From contig CALFCF010000042.1 in assembly GCA_937951345.1 (NCBI GenBank), forward strand, positions 44,164 to 108,163: a DNA stretch of 64,000 bases, in the 5' to 3' direction. Below, in pieces: positions 17,736-29,200 of this stretch (positions are counted from its first letter, which is position 1; each line of letters starts with the position of its first letter). The notes beneath the pieces were generated by a model. The model was not told the origin of the DNA. It worked only from the letters and a program-made list of their open reading frames with translations, and ran no database searches. The translations under genes and the position numbers were made by a program. The DNA comes from an uncultured Granulosicoccaceae bacterium. Its GTDB lineage: Bacteria; Pseudomonadota; Gammaproteobacteria; Granulosicoccales; Granulosicoccaceae.

Positions 17736-17853
17736 CGCATACAGATACGCCTTGGCGTAACTGGCACGCGATAGCGCACCTGCTACATCCCCGATCGGGC
17801 TGATCGCCCTTAACTATTGCAATCCTTGTACTACCGGGAGCCGTATCGGCGTT

Positions 17854-19104
17854 TTAAGGGAGTGTGCGCAGCTCAATTCGACGATTAAGTTGGCGACCAC
17901 CCGGTGTTCCGTTATCAGCAATCGGTCGACTCTCACCATAAGCCTCAGGGCGGATTCGTGCTCGTTCGACACCGCGCTGTATCAGATAATTGGATACTGA
18001 CAGCGCACGTTGTTTCGACAGTGCAAGATTCTTTTCGGCTTGACCACTGTTGTCGGTGTGCGCCATCACCGCCACATTGACATGAGGATGAATCATCAAT
18101 TGGTTGGCTAGATCGTCAAGCAGTGATCTCGACGTTGATTCAAGCGCCGCACTACTCGATTGAAACAACAAACCGGAAATGGGTCCGTCAAACAACGTAC
18201 AGCCTGCAGCATTTACCGGCTTACCTGAATGGCTGCCCGGGCATCGATCGCTACTGTCCGCCACACCATCCAGATCACTGTCCGGCACACTGCTATAAAC
18301 GCTTGAGGACACCACCGATGATTCGACCGGTGTCACTGTACTGACAGCACTAACAGGGGCTGTCGGTGTTACTCTCGCCGTTTGGACATCCGGAACGGGG
18401 ACAGGGGTTTGTTCGACATAATCAACCTGTCGTACGTTAGGTTGACCGGAATCGCCAAAGCGGTAAATAACACCCAATTGTGCGGTAACCGCATCCGTGT
18501 CATAGGCGTTCAGTTGTGCACGTGCGGCCAGACCATTACGAAAACCCAGCTCAGCGCCGAACGTCAGTAACATGAACGTATCTTCGAGCTGCACGGTAGG
18601 CACATCACTTTCCGGTCGCAACTGCCCTGCACCCAAACCGGCGAACAATGACAAACCATGACGACCGATTAATCCCCGTGCGCCACCACGGTTGTAAAAG
18701 TAAGAGAGGATTGACGCACCTGCAGCAGTGTACTCGACACCTGCAGTCGTGGGACTACCTACCTGCTGTACGGTTGCCTCACCAAGATCCGCGACAAAAG
18801 CTTCAATAGAAAAGCGTGCCGAGAAGTCCCAGCCAAGACGAAAGTCAGCGCCGGCACTTTGATCTTGAGTTAATTGAAAACCGGTGTTTTCAGTTTCAGG
18901 TTGTAACATCGAGTTGCCGGCAGATAAACCCGCATAAACCCGCCGTTCAAATGCCATGGCCGGCATCGCTAGCGCAAACATTAGCAAAAGAACCAACAAA
19001 CAGATCGCCCAGCGTTCAAGGCGTCGCACACGGATGCGTGCAGAAACACAGTTGTTCACGAATTCAATTATTTGATTAAGCGGTGATGTGTCGGTACTGG
19101 TCAT
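17854..19104 (-). CDS. OmpA-family outer membrane protein with beta-barrel and TSP3 motif
   Basis: The 416-residue product has a long basic lead (about 30 residues), a signal peptide (ICLLVLLLMFALAMPAMA), then an OmpA-type beta-barrel of roughly 170 residues (RRVYAGLSAG, DFRLGWDFSARFSIEAFV, QLGVIYRFGD). A Pro/Val/Ser-rich linker follows, then one calcium motif (DSDLDGVADSSDRCPG) and the peptidoglycan-binding domain (MAHTDNSGQAEKNLALSK, GESRPIADN). It is a structural link between outer membrane and cell wall. The gene begins 2 bp after the stop of the TSP3-repeat protein gene, so the two are coupled. The real start may be a downstream GTG, given the unusually long lead. Confidence 0.85.
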   Translation of the reverse strand: MTSTDTSPLNQIIEFVNNCVSARIRVRRLERWAICLLVLLLMFALAMPAMAFERRVYAGLSAGNSMLQPETENTGFQLTQDQSAGADFRLGWDFSARFSIEAFVADLGEATVQQVGSPTTAGVEYTAAGASILSYFYNRGGARGLIGRHGLSLFAGLGAGQLRPESDVPTVQLEDTFMLLTFGAELGFRNGLAARAQLNAYDTDAVTAQLGVIYRFGDSGQPNVRQVDYVEQTPVPVPDVQTARVTPTAPVSAVSTVTPVESSVVSSSVYSSVPDSDLDGVADSSDRCPGSHSGKPVNAAGCTLFDGPISGLLFQSSSAALESTSRSLLDDLANQLMIHPHVNVAVMAHTDNSGQAEKNLALSKQRALSVSNYLIQRGVERARIRPEAYGESRPIADNGTPGGRQLNRRIELRTLP

Positions 19105-19106
19105 TG

Positions 19107-20384
19107 TCAGACACCTCCACGAGCAAAGATCGGATTGTCATTTGCGTTCGTCGTGGCTATCAGCAGGGTCACGCGCCGACGACTCAGGTAGACAACTGAC
19201 ACGAGTAGCAGTATGACCAGACCGGCATCGCGTGCACCGTTTTTCGGTGAACCGATTACACAACCTACGCCACCACTCAAGCCGGTTTGAATCGGATTGA
19301 CTGCCGCTGGCGTGACATCATCCAGGACAACTGCATCTTCAGTTTCGATCGGCTCAAGCGGCAACTCATCCGTGCTGTCCGCATCCTCATCAGGCGATGC
19401 ATCTTCGAGAATAACCGGTGTTTCTTCAGGCGGCTCTACCGGGGGCGGCACAGTCACAATCACGGGTTCAGGGACAGGCACAATGTCCGGCAAAATTGCA
19501 AAGCCGCTATCGATGTAATCCGGCACACCGTTACCGTCAGTATCGGGAGGATTGAGCGGGATAATGAAAATTTCGTCGTCGACGCCGTCCGGCTGTGTAG
19601 CGTCATCGAAAAAGCTGTCGATACGCCCATCCTGATCGAGGTCCCTGCCTCCGGCTTCTATCAGATCGTTGACACCATCGTTGTCACTGTCGAGATCCTG
19701 AAAATCGGGCAGATCACCGCCATCCGTGTTTCGCGGTATTTGATCCTGTATACCGTCGAGGTCCAGATCGCAGCAATTCAAATCGTTGTTTAATTGCAGA
19801 TCATCGAGAATGCCGTCATTGCCGACGGTGTCAGGCGACGCATCAACACGACCATCTCCGTTGGTATCGAATTGCTCACCGACTCCCGCTTCGACAAGGT
19901 CCAGAATGCCATCGTTGTCGCTGTCGAGATCCAGGTAGTCCGGAACAACATCACCGTCGCTCTCGTCAGTATTCAGAATTCGAAAATTGATAAAGCTGCT
20001 ATCCGGCGAGGTCTCGATACTGTCGACCAAACCATTTTCACCGACATCTGCCAGCATCCGGCCGTTGACAACACGAATATTTGAACCGGATAAAGAAATG
20101 AACAGACCCGATTCGTAAAGATCAGGGATACCATCGTTATCACTGTCGAGGTCAAGACGATCAGGTGCGCCGTCACCATCGCTATCACGATCGTTTCCGT
20201 CCGGCCCCAACTCTATACGGTCGGCAATACCATCATTGTCGTCATCCTGATCAACCGTATCTACTATTCCGTCACCATCACGGTCACCCGTGGGATTTGC
20301 GAAAGCAGGCACTGCCAATTGCAACCCACACAACATCAAACAAACTGGCAACGCCAGGTGCGCTGTACGTACAGGCGTTAACAT
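19107..20384 (-). CDS. Secreted thrombospondin type 3 repeat protein with C-terminal sorting-like signal
   Basis: After a signal peptide (residues 1-30, ending near VPAFA), the 425-residue protein is made of Asp-rich calcium-binding repeats of the thrombospondin type 3 kind (DRDGDGIVDTVDQDDDNDGI and several LDSDNDGI copies). A Pro/Glu/Val-rich stalk follows. The end has a tripartite pattern: SGGVGC, a hydrophobic helix (LVILLLVSVVYL) and SRRR, resembling C-terminal protein-sorting signals that hand proteins to a membrane protease. Unlike textbook cases, about 25 residues follow the arginines. It is probably cell-surface attached and is the first gene of a pair with the OmpA-type barrel protein. 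Confidence 0.8.
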   Translation of the reverse strand: MLTPVRTAHLALPVCLMLCGLQLAVPAFANPTGDRDGDGIVDTVDQDDDNDGIADRIELGPDGNDRDSDGDGAPDRLDLDSDNDGIPDLYESGLFISLSGSNIRVVNGRMLADVGENGLVDSIETSPDSSFINFRILNTDESDGDVVPDYLDLDSDNDGILDLVEAGVGEQFDTNGDGRVDASPDTVGNDGILDDLQLNNDLNCCDLDLDGIQDQIPRNTDGGDLPDFQDLDSDNDGVNDLIEAGGRDLDQDGRIDSFFDDATQPDGVDDEIFIIPLNPPDTDGNGVPDYIDSGFAILPDIVPVPEPVIVTVPPPVEPPEETPVILEDASPDEDADSTDELPLEPIETEDAVVLDDVTPAAVNPIQTGLSGGVGCVIGSPKNGARDAGLVILLLVSVVYLSRRRVTLLIATTNANDNPIFARGGV

Positions 20385-20499
20385 ATCTGTATCTCCGTAC
20401 CAGGCAGGTACACGTATTTCTTGTCAATACACGGAGACTAGCAGAGGATCAAGAATTTGCACGACGACCAAGCAGGTCAGGATTTTGGCGGGAGCAGGA

Positions 20500-22095
20500 C
20501 TACTCCCATTCGATAGTGCCGGGAGGCTTACTGGATATATCGTATACCACGCGAGCGATTTGTGGAATTTCGTTAAGGATGCGGTTTGCCACACGATCCA
20601 GAAAACCGTCGGGGAAACAGGTTGCGCGTGCTGTCATGAAATCGATGGTTTCCACCGCACGCAATGCAACAACAAATCCGTAACGCCGACCATCACCGGT
20701 AACACCCACAGAACGAACTGGAAGAAAGACAACGAATGCCTGTGATACAGCGTTATAAAGATCCTGTGCATGGAGCTCAGCAATAAATATCGCGTCGGCC
20801 TGTCGCAGAATGTCTGCAGCCTCCTGATTGACCTCACCGAGGATACGCACACCCAAACCCGGGCCCGGAAACGGATGACGATTAACCATTTTTACAGGCA
20901 AACCAAGGTCGACACCTATGCGTCGCACTTCGTCTTTGAAAAGCTCACGCAATGGTTCAACCAGCGATAGCTTCATTACGTCTGGCAACCCGCCAACATT
21001 GTGATGCGATTTGATGACATGCGCTTTGCCACTGGCAGCACCTGCTGACTCAATGACATCCGGATAGATCGTACCTTGAGCCAACCATTTCACGTTCTTC
21101 AGCTTTTGCGACTCTTCTTCGAACACTGCAATGAACTCGGTTCCAATTATCTTTCGCTTGTCTTCCGGATCAGTTACCCCTTGCAGTTTATTCAGAAAAC
21201 GCTCTGCAGCATTCACACGTAAGACCTTAACCCCCAGATTGTCGTTAAACATCTGCATGACCTGATCGCCCTCATCAAGACGCAGCAGACCATTATCCAC
21301 AAACACACACTGCAACTGATCGCCAATGGCCCGATGTAGCAGCAACGCGACAACAGACGAATCCACACCACCAGACAATGCCAGTAAAACGCGGTCACTA
21401 CCAACCTGATTCCGGATTCGTTCAACAGCATCTTCAATAATATTGGCAGCCGTCCACTGCCCGCTACAACCACAAATACTGTGGGTGAAATTTCTGAGTA
21501 TTTCTTTGCCGGCAACTGTATGTGTGACTTCAGGGTGAAACTGCACACCGTAGTAGTGTCTGTCACTGTCAGCCATCGCCGCAATTGGTGCATTATCACT
21601 TTCAGCAACATGCGTAAAACCATCGGGCAGCTTTTCAACACGATCACCATGACTCATCCACACGTCTGACGAATCACTTGTTCCGAAGACAGACGCAAAC
21701 AACGCGCAATCGCCAAGGCTACGCACTTGTGCGTGACCGAATTCACTATGACCACAGTTACCAACCGCGCCACCAAAGTGAACAGCCATGGCCTGCATGC
21801 CATAGCAAATACCGAGAACGGGCACGTTGAGATCGAATACAGTTTGAGGAATTGGGAGCGCATCATCTTCGATGGTGGACTCAGGCCCACCGGATAACAC
21901 AATACCCAATGGTGCAAACGCCACGATGCGCTCTTCGTCAACATCGCACGGGAGAATCTCGCAATAAACACCCAGCTCACGCAGGCGCCGCGCAATCAGT
22001 TGCGTGTACTGCGAACCGTAATCGAGTACCAGCAGACGTTCCGCATGAATATCCACGTTTACGTCAGAGGTAGCAGGCCGGGAGTGTTCTGACAT
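20500..22095 (-). CDS. guaA: GMP synthase (glutamine-hydrolysing)
   Basis: GuaA converts XMP to GMP with ATP and glutamine. The 531-residue protein has the class I glutamine amidotransferase domain ([14 protein letters not shown], the nucleophile in LGICYGMQ, and [11 protein letters not shown]), the ATP pyrophosphatase loop [11 protein letters not shown], and the C-terminal dimerisation domain ending PPGTIEWE. The length is normal. It is 59 bp downstream of guaB, the standard guaBA operon, and the protein is cytosolic. Confidence 0.97.
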   Translation of the reverse strand: MSEHSRPATSDVNVDIHAERLLVLDYGSQYTQLIARRLRELGVYCEILPCDVDEERIVAFAPLGIVLSGGPESTIEDDALPIPQTVFDLNVPVLGICYGMQAMAVHFGGAVGNCGHSEFGHAQVRSLGDCALFASVFGTSDSSDVWMSHGDRVEKLPDGFTHVAESDNAPIAAMADSDRHYYGVQFHPEVTHTVAGKEILRNFTHSICGCSGQWTAANIIEDAVERIRNQVGSDRVLLALSGGVDSSVVALLLHRAIGDQLQCVFVDNGLLRLDEGDQVMQMFNDNLGVKVLRVNAAERFLNKLQGVTDPEDKRKIIGTEFIAVFEEESQKLKNVKWLAQGTIYPDVIESAGAASGKAHVIKSHHNVGGLPDVMKLSLVEPLRELFKDEVRRIGVDLGLPVKMVNRHPFPGPGLGVRILGEVNQEAADILRQADAIFIAELHAQDLYNAVSQAFVVFLPVRSVGVTGDGRRYGFVVALRAVETIDFMTARATCFPDGFLDRVANRILNEIPQIARVVYDISSKPPGTIEWE

Positions 22096-22154
22096 ACGAT
22101 CAGCGGTACGTGAATGGTTGATTCGTTACCTGAATAACAAAGTTGTTATTCCTG

Positions 22155-23690
<1,536 letters not shown>

Positions 23691-24133
23691 GCGTTCATGA
23701 GCGCAATAATCAGACGGCAATAACTTTGTTCGTCAGGCCGTCAGCCCGAAAAGGGAAACAACGATATTCACCCGTAGTGCTTAATCGCTTGAATGTATTG
23801 ACGATTGCATTGATAAAAAAAACAAAGTATTAATATAAAACTACATTTATCTACTTTCAATTATCTTGCTGTCCCTTTTCTTTTTTTATCTCGCTGAAGA
23901 TTCTCTTCGCTATCAGTACCTTTAATCAGGCGTAAAACACAAGCGATAAGCTGTCTTTAAGCCAAAAAATACCCCTTTCGCAGAATAATAATGCATATAT
24001 TCAAAGAACAAATCTCCAGATTAATCGCCGAATTACTGCATACCGGTTTGCATATTTGCACTAATTTTGCTAAAACAGCCGGCTGCTGTTAATCAGGCGA
24101 CCCGTCCGACAATAAGACTGAGGTGTGACTTAA
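23691..24133. other. Intergenic region and long leader of dksA
   Basis: The gap between guaB and dksA is AT-rich from 23800 on. A -35 TTGCAT (23805-23810) and a -10 TATTAA (23828-23833), 17 bp apart, could serve dksA and would give a leader of almost 300 nt. TTTAATCAGGCG at 23921-23932 recurs nearly unchanged at 24089-24100. GAGGTG lies 8 bases before the dksA ATG. I see no gene and no recognised riboswitch. Confidence 0.45.
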
Positions 24134-25045
24134 ATGGCAAAAAAAGTCGCAAAAAAAACTGCAACTAAAGCATCAGCTACCAAGAAAAAGACGGTAGCCA
24201 AGAAAACTGCGCCCACGAAAAAAACAACGACCAAAAAAGCGGTGGCAAAAAAAACTACGGCTAAAAAGAAAGCTGCGGCCAAACCAGCAGCAAAAGCTTC
24301 TAAAAAGGTGGCAGCCAAAAAAACAGCCGCCAAGGCGACCAGCAAGAAAAAAGCAACCGCCAAAAAGGTAGCCAGCAAACCGGCTGCAAAGAAAGCAACG
24401 ACCAAGAAAACCGAAGCAAAATCTGCAAAGAAGGTTGAGGCTTCGGCAAAAACAGCAGCGAAAAAATCAACCAGCAAGAAAGTAAGCGCTGCGAAACCTG
24501 CAGCCGAAAAAACTGAAGCGAAAAAAGCTACAACGAAAAAGACTGCAGCGAAAAAATCAGCAGACGATGCAACGGCAGCGGATCAGGCTAAAAGCGCACC
24601 GAAAAAACCAAGCGTGCAAATTGAGATAGCTCCGTTGGAATCGACCGAAATAAAGCGATACGCACGCAGTTCAGCTGGTGCGTACATGAACGACGAGCAA
24701 AAAGATCACTTCAGAAAAATTCTTGCTGAGTGGAAAATCCAGCTCATGGAAGAAGTTGACCGTACCGTCGGACACATGAAGGATGATGCGACAAACTTTC
24801 CTGATCCTAATGACCGGGCAACACAGGAAGAAGAGTTCAGCCTCGAACTCAGAACCCGTGATCGCGAACGTAAACTGATCAAAAAGATAAACGAAGCACA
24901 GCGCAGGCTGGACGATGATGAATACGGGTACTGCGAACAATGCGGTATTGAGATTGGCGTAGAGCGCCTTGAAGCTCGTCCCACGGCTGAACTTTGCTTT
25001 GACTGTAAAACGCTCGAAGAGAAACGTGAAAGGCAAATAGCCTGA
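24134..25045 (+). CDS. dksA: DksA with a long Lys/Ala-rich histone-H1-like N-terminal domain
   Basis: DksA binds the secondary channel of RNA polymerase and with ppGpp retunes transcription. Residues from M185 follow E. coli DksA almost without gaps: NDEQKDHFRKIL, the coiled-coil tip with the two required aspartates (D224 and D227 in FPDPNDRA), EEEFSLELRTRDRERKL, and the zinc finger with C267, C270, C288 and C291. Before this lie about 160 residues made only of K, A, T, S and a few V/E/P in KK-A and AKK-T repeats, like the tails of AlgP and H1-like proteins. E. coli DksA is 151 residues, so this is twice the usual length. gluQ follows directly, as in many gammaproteobacteria. Confidence 0.93.
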   Translation: MAKKVAKKTATKASATKKKTVAKKTAPTKKTTTKKAVAKKTTAKKKAAAKPAAKASKKVAAKKTAAKATSKKKATAKKVASKPAAKKATTKKTEAKSAKKVEASAKTAAKKSTSKKVSAAKPAAEKTEAKKATTKKTAAKKSADDATAADQAKSAPKKPSVQIEIAPLESTEIKRYARSSAGAYMNDEQKDHFRKILAEWKIQLMEEVDRTVGHMKDDATNFPDPNDRATQEEEFSLELRTRDRERKLIKKINEAQRRLDDDEYGYCEQCGIEIGVERLEARPTAELCFDCKTLEEKRERQIA

Positions 25046-25101
25046 CACCGCTGTCGCCCGATAGCTGCAGCAACTGAACCGCGGTAATTACCCCATCCTA
25101 C

Positions 25102-26013
25102 GTGGCTAATTACCGCGGACGGTTTGCGCCTTCTCCCACCGGGCCGCTTCATCAGGGTTCGCTTGTTGCCGCGGTAGCGAGCTATGCTGACGCGCTTTGC
25201 AACACTGGCGAGTGGTACGTCAGAATCGATGACATTGATCCACCGCGTGAACAACCCGGCGCCACAAACGAAATCCTTCAGGCGCTAACTGCGCACGGTC
25301 TGTTTGCCAGAGACAACGGCGCTGACAGTCTGAAGGACAATCGTGTAAACGAACCTTCCACGACAGCCATCGTGCTGCAAAGCCTTCGCTCATCAGGATA
25401 TAGCGATACACTGCAACAGCTGATAAAACAGAATCTGATTTTTGCCTGTCAGTGTAGCCGTAAGTCACTTGCTGAGTCCCTGCCACACTATCCCGGTGTT
25501 TGTATCGACAAACAATTGCCATTAGAGGACCATGCACTGAGGGTGCAGGTAAAAGAAGGCCTCTTCAGTTTCAACGACAGAGTTTTCGGACTAGTGCAGC
25601 AGGATGTAGCAAAAGAATTTGGCCCGTTTGTTTTGCAACGGCGCGACGGTCTGTGGAGCTATCAGCTGTGTACCGTTGCAGATGAAATTGCTGATCAGGT
25701 GACACATGTTGTGCGCGGCGAAGATTTACTGGACAACACACCGCGACAACTGGTGCTTTACGAATATCTCGCTCAGCAGCCACCGGTTTTCTGCCATGTA
25801 CCTGTTGTCAGACAAGAAAACGGTGCCAAATTGAGCAAGCAAACCGGCGCTATGGCGCTCGATAACTCACGCGCACTTGAGAATCTGAAATCCGCCTGGT
25901 GCTTTCTCGGGCAAATCGAGAGCCGCGCCGCAACGGTAGAGGAGTTCTGGCAATTTGTTGAGAAAAGCTGGGATACGACGAGAATCCCGACCGGGAGAGC
26001 AGTCACAAATTAG
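25102..26013 (+). CDS. gluQ: Glutamyl-Q tRNA(Asp) synthetase
   Basis: GluQ-RS attaches glutamate to the queuosine base at position 34 of tRNA(Asp). The 303-residue protein is a glutamyl-tRNA synthetase catalytic domain without the anticodon-binding part: RGRFAPSPTGPLHQGSLV, VRIDDIDPPRE, and a KMSKS-like AKLSKQTG. Cysteines in FACQCSRK and YPGVC are the zinc-binding set. The start is a GTG at 25102, directly before the conserved RFAPSPTG segment. It lies 56 bp after dksA and probably shares its transcript. Confidence 0.92.
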   Translation: MANYRGRFAPSPTGPLHQGSLVAAVASYADALCNTGEWYVRIDDIDPPREQPGATNEILQALTAHGLFARDNGADSLKDNRVNEPSTTAIVLQSLRSSGYSDTLQQLIKQNLIFACQCSRKSLAESLPHYPGVCIDKQLPLEDHALRVQVKEGLFSFNDRVFGLVQQDVAKEFGPFVLQRRDGLWSYQLCTVADEIADQVTHVVRGEDLLDNTPRQLVLYEYLAQQPPVFCHVPVVRQENGAKLSKQTGAMALDNSRALENLKSAWCFLGQIESRAATVEEFWQFVEKSWDTTRIPTGRAVTN

Positions 26014-26032
26014 TGGCTTAGTGCACTGAATG

Positions 26033-26057
26033 ATCAGGCCTGTAGCGCAAGCCTGAT
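26033..26057 (+). terminator. Hairpin between gluQ and cbrX
   Basis: ATCAGGC (26033-26039) pairs with GCCTGAT (26051-26057). There is no T-run, so it may attenuate rather than end transcription from dksA-gluQ into the cbr genes. Confidence 0.35.
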
Positions 26058-26092
26058 GCGTTCACTTGCAACTCCAGCTCACTGCGGAGATT

Positions 26093-26287
26093 ATGACCAG
26101 TATGAAATACGGCAACGACCGCAATGATCTGACGCTACTGCTGTTAATTCTGGCGGCGTTTCTATTCCATTCACCGTTTACGCGCTGGTGGAGTGATCTC
26201 AACCCTCCCTGGTATGCCGTGTATGTGCTGTGGCTGGTTATCATCGTGTTGATAGCACTCAAGCACCTGCGTTCCGAGGATCCCTGA
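26093..26287 (+). CDS. cbrX: CbrX-like small membrane protein
   Basis: The 64-residue product has two hydrophobic segments (LTLLLLILAAFLF and YAVYVLWLVIIVLIAL) with HSPFTRWWSDLNPPW between them. In Pseudomonas a small gene called cbrX stands between gluQ and cbrA and is transcribed and translated with cbrA; the same position here supports the name. The ATG at 26093 follows CGGAG. It ends 9 bp before cbrA. Its molecular function is unknown. Confidence 0.75.
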   Translation: MTSMKYGNDRNDLTLLLLILAAFLFHSPFTRWWSDLNPPWYAVYVLWLVIIVLIALKHLRSEDP

Positions 26288-26296
26288 GAACACGTC

Positions 26297-29200
26297 ATGG
26301 GACTCGAACTCTGGAACCTGTTTCTTATCGCGATCACCTATCTGGGTGTACTGTTTCTGATCGCCTACAGTGCGGATGTCGGATGGTTGCCTGCAAAGTG
26401 GGTGGACCACCCCGTGGTCTATGCCTTATCGCTGGGCGTTTATGCCACCTCCTGGACTTTCTATGGAGGTGTAGGTCTGGCAGATCGCAGCGGGTTTGCG
26501 TTTCTGACGATATACCTCGGGGTAACTGCCGCGTTTCTGCTCGGACCGCATATCCTGCGTCCCATACTGACACTTTGCCGCGACTATCAACTGGCTTCCA
26601 TAGCCGACTTGCTCGCTTTTCGATACGGCGGCCGCGCCACAGGTTCCGTCGTTACTGTTTTTATGTTGCTCGGCATACTCCCTTACATATCATTGCAAAT
26701 ATATGCGGTGACCGAATCCATACAAGTGCTTACACGCCAGGTACCACCAGATCTCCTGGCATTGTTTTTCTGTCTCGTGGTTACAGTATTTGCCGTGTTG
26801 TTTGGTGCGCGTCACCTGACACCGCGCGAAAAACACAAAGGATTGGTGGCTGCCATAGCATTCGAATCAGCAGTGAAATTGGCCGCGCTGTTGCTCGCCG
26901 GTGGATTTGCCATGACTCAGGTGTTTGATGGCTGGCATGCAATGGAGGATTGGATACGGGCGAATCCGCAACATCTAGAAAACCTGTACAGCACAACAGA
27001 CCAATCCCTGTGGAGCTGTCTGCTCCTGTTGTCTTTCTGTGCAGCCTTTCTGTTACCCCGGCAATATCACATGACGTTTGTCGAGAACGAGAAGCCGGCG
27101 TCTTTAAAAACCGCCTACTGGTTATTTCCGCTTTATTTGCTGCTGCTCAATTTACCGATTATTCCAATTCTTTTCGCAGGCAAACACCTGTCACTAAACA
27201 CAACGCCTGACTTTTATGTGCTCGGCATGACACTGACACTGGGTAGTCCGTGGATGTCAGTGCTTGTTTTTTTGGGTGGCTTGTCTGCCGCGACTGCAAT
27301 GATGATAGTGACAACGCTTGCACTGTCTTACATGTGTCTGAACCACTTGTTTCTACCGGCGCAAATCTCAATCGCCCGGCCTGAGCGTAATTTTTACGGC
27401 AGGATACTGTGGACGAAGCGTCTAATTATCGCTGCCATTATCGCCTGCGGTTATCTGTTCTATCTGGTTATCGAGTTGAACCAGGGGCTCGCCAGTCTTG
27501 GCTTGATTTCATTCGTCGCAGCTGCGCAGTTGCTACCCGGTGTCATCGGCTTGTTGTTTTGGAGTCGAGGTACGCAGAAAGGGTTTCTTGCGGGTCTGAT
27601 TGGAGGTGCAGTTGTCTGGTTCGCGATGCTGATCGTGCCGCTTTTAGTCGGCAGCGTGCAACAGGATACCTTTCAACTGGTTACCAGCAGGCTGGGTGTT
27701 GGTGATGTTGATATATGGAGTGTTTCGACATTCTGTTCGCTGTCTGTTAACACGCTGTTGTACATTCTTGGTTCGCTTCTCAGTAAACCGAGTGCAACGG
27801 AACGTGAAGCATCGAAAATTTGCACGGGTAAATCGACGCAGGCAACACCCACCACTGCAACACTACCCTCGACGACAGAATATATTTCGCAACTTGAACG
27901 ACTGATTGGCACCAGCGCCGCTGACCATGAAGTTGGGCGTGCACTGCACGAAAGCGGTATTGATCCGAACGATACGCGCCCCGCTAGCCTGGCACTTTTT
28001 CAGGATCGGCTCGAGCGTAACCTCTCGGGTCTGCTTGGACCAACCGTGGCACGACTTGCAATCCGTTCTAATCGTCGACTGGAACAACCTGCAGAAATTG
28101 CACTGGCTGAGAGCCTGCGTTACACCGAACAACGACTCGCCCAGTCACGCGAACAAATGCAGGGCATAACAAAAGAACTCGATGATTTCCGAATATACCT
28201 GAGAAGTGTACTACGCGAACTACCGGTCGGTGTCTGCAGTTCCAGTCCGCAAAGCGATGTTTTGATCTGGAATGATGCGATGCAGCAGATCACGGGCATA
28301 AGTGAAAATCAAGCACGTCAGAGTGTGCTGAAAGATTTACCGACACCCTGGGGTGATATGTTGTCGGAATTTTCCAGATCCGACGACAACCAGCGCATCA
28401 GACAAAAGGTTTCAGTAGAAAACACTGAGGCGACTTTCGATCTTTATAAAGCCGATGTCAGTGATCCACAAGATACGGGAGAGTCTACCTTCGGTCAGGT
28501 TATCCTGGTTGAGGATAGAACAAGTGTCGAAACGCTCGAGTCTGAGTTAGCCCACAGCGAACGCCTCGCATCAATCGGCAGACTGTCAGCAGGAGTTGCC
28601 CATGAGATCGGTAATCCACTTACAGGGATTGCCAGTATTGCGCAAAATCTGCATTACGAAGACAACAACGGTGCTATCGAAGAAAGTGCAGATGACATAC
28701 TTGCACAGGTTGCACGCATAAACGGCATCGTAACTACTTTACTGGCTTTCTCGCGAAGTAATGTCGGACTGGGTAGCAACCGGGATATTGTCGATTTGCG
28801 CACTTGTATAAACGAGGCGATACAGTTGGTACGGCTCGATGATCCTGGTCGAAAGAGTGTGTTTGATGTGCAGCTTGATCAACCGCTGTCAGCGCATGTT
28901 AATTCACAGCAACTGGTGCAGGTCTTCGTTAATTTATTGCAAAACGCCTGCTACGCTTCGCCACCGGATCAGCCCATAACTTTGCGTGGTCAATCCGTGG
29001 ATAACAATATAAGTGTGCGGGTCGTTAATCATGGCGATGTTATTGAAGCCGACAAATTGGCCCATATTTTTGAGCCTTTTTTTACCACTAAACCAGTTGG
29101 TGAAGGAACCGGTCTTGGCCTGTCACTTGTTTACAGTATCCTGACACAGCACGGCGGTCGGGTTAGCGCGCAGTCTGATCCATCAAGCGGCACTTGCTTT

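Noticed and set aside
17599..17853. Cyclic-di-GMP riboswitch in the gap between the OmpA genes
   Set aside because: Hairpins are present, but the conserved core bases of known classes were not found.
24130..24477. Minus-strand frame of 115 codons opposite the dksA tail
   Set aside because: It is the antisense reading of the K/A-rich repeat, giving an F/A/V-rich low-complexity product with no independent signals.
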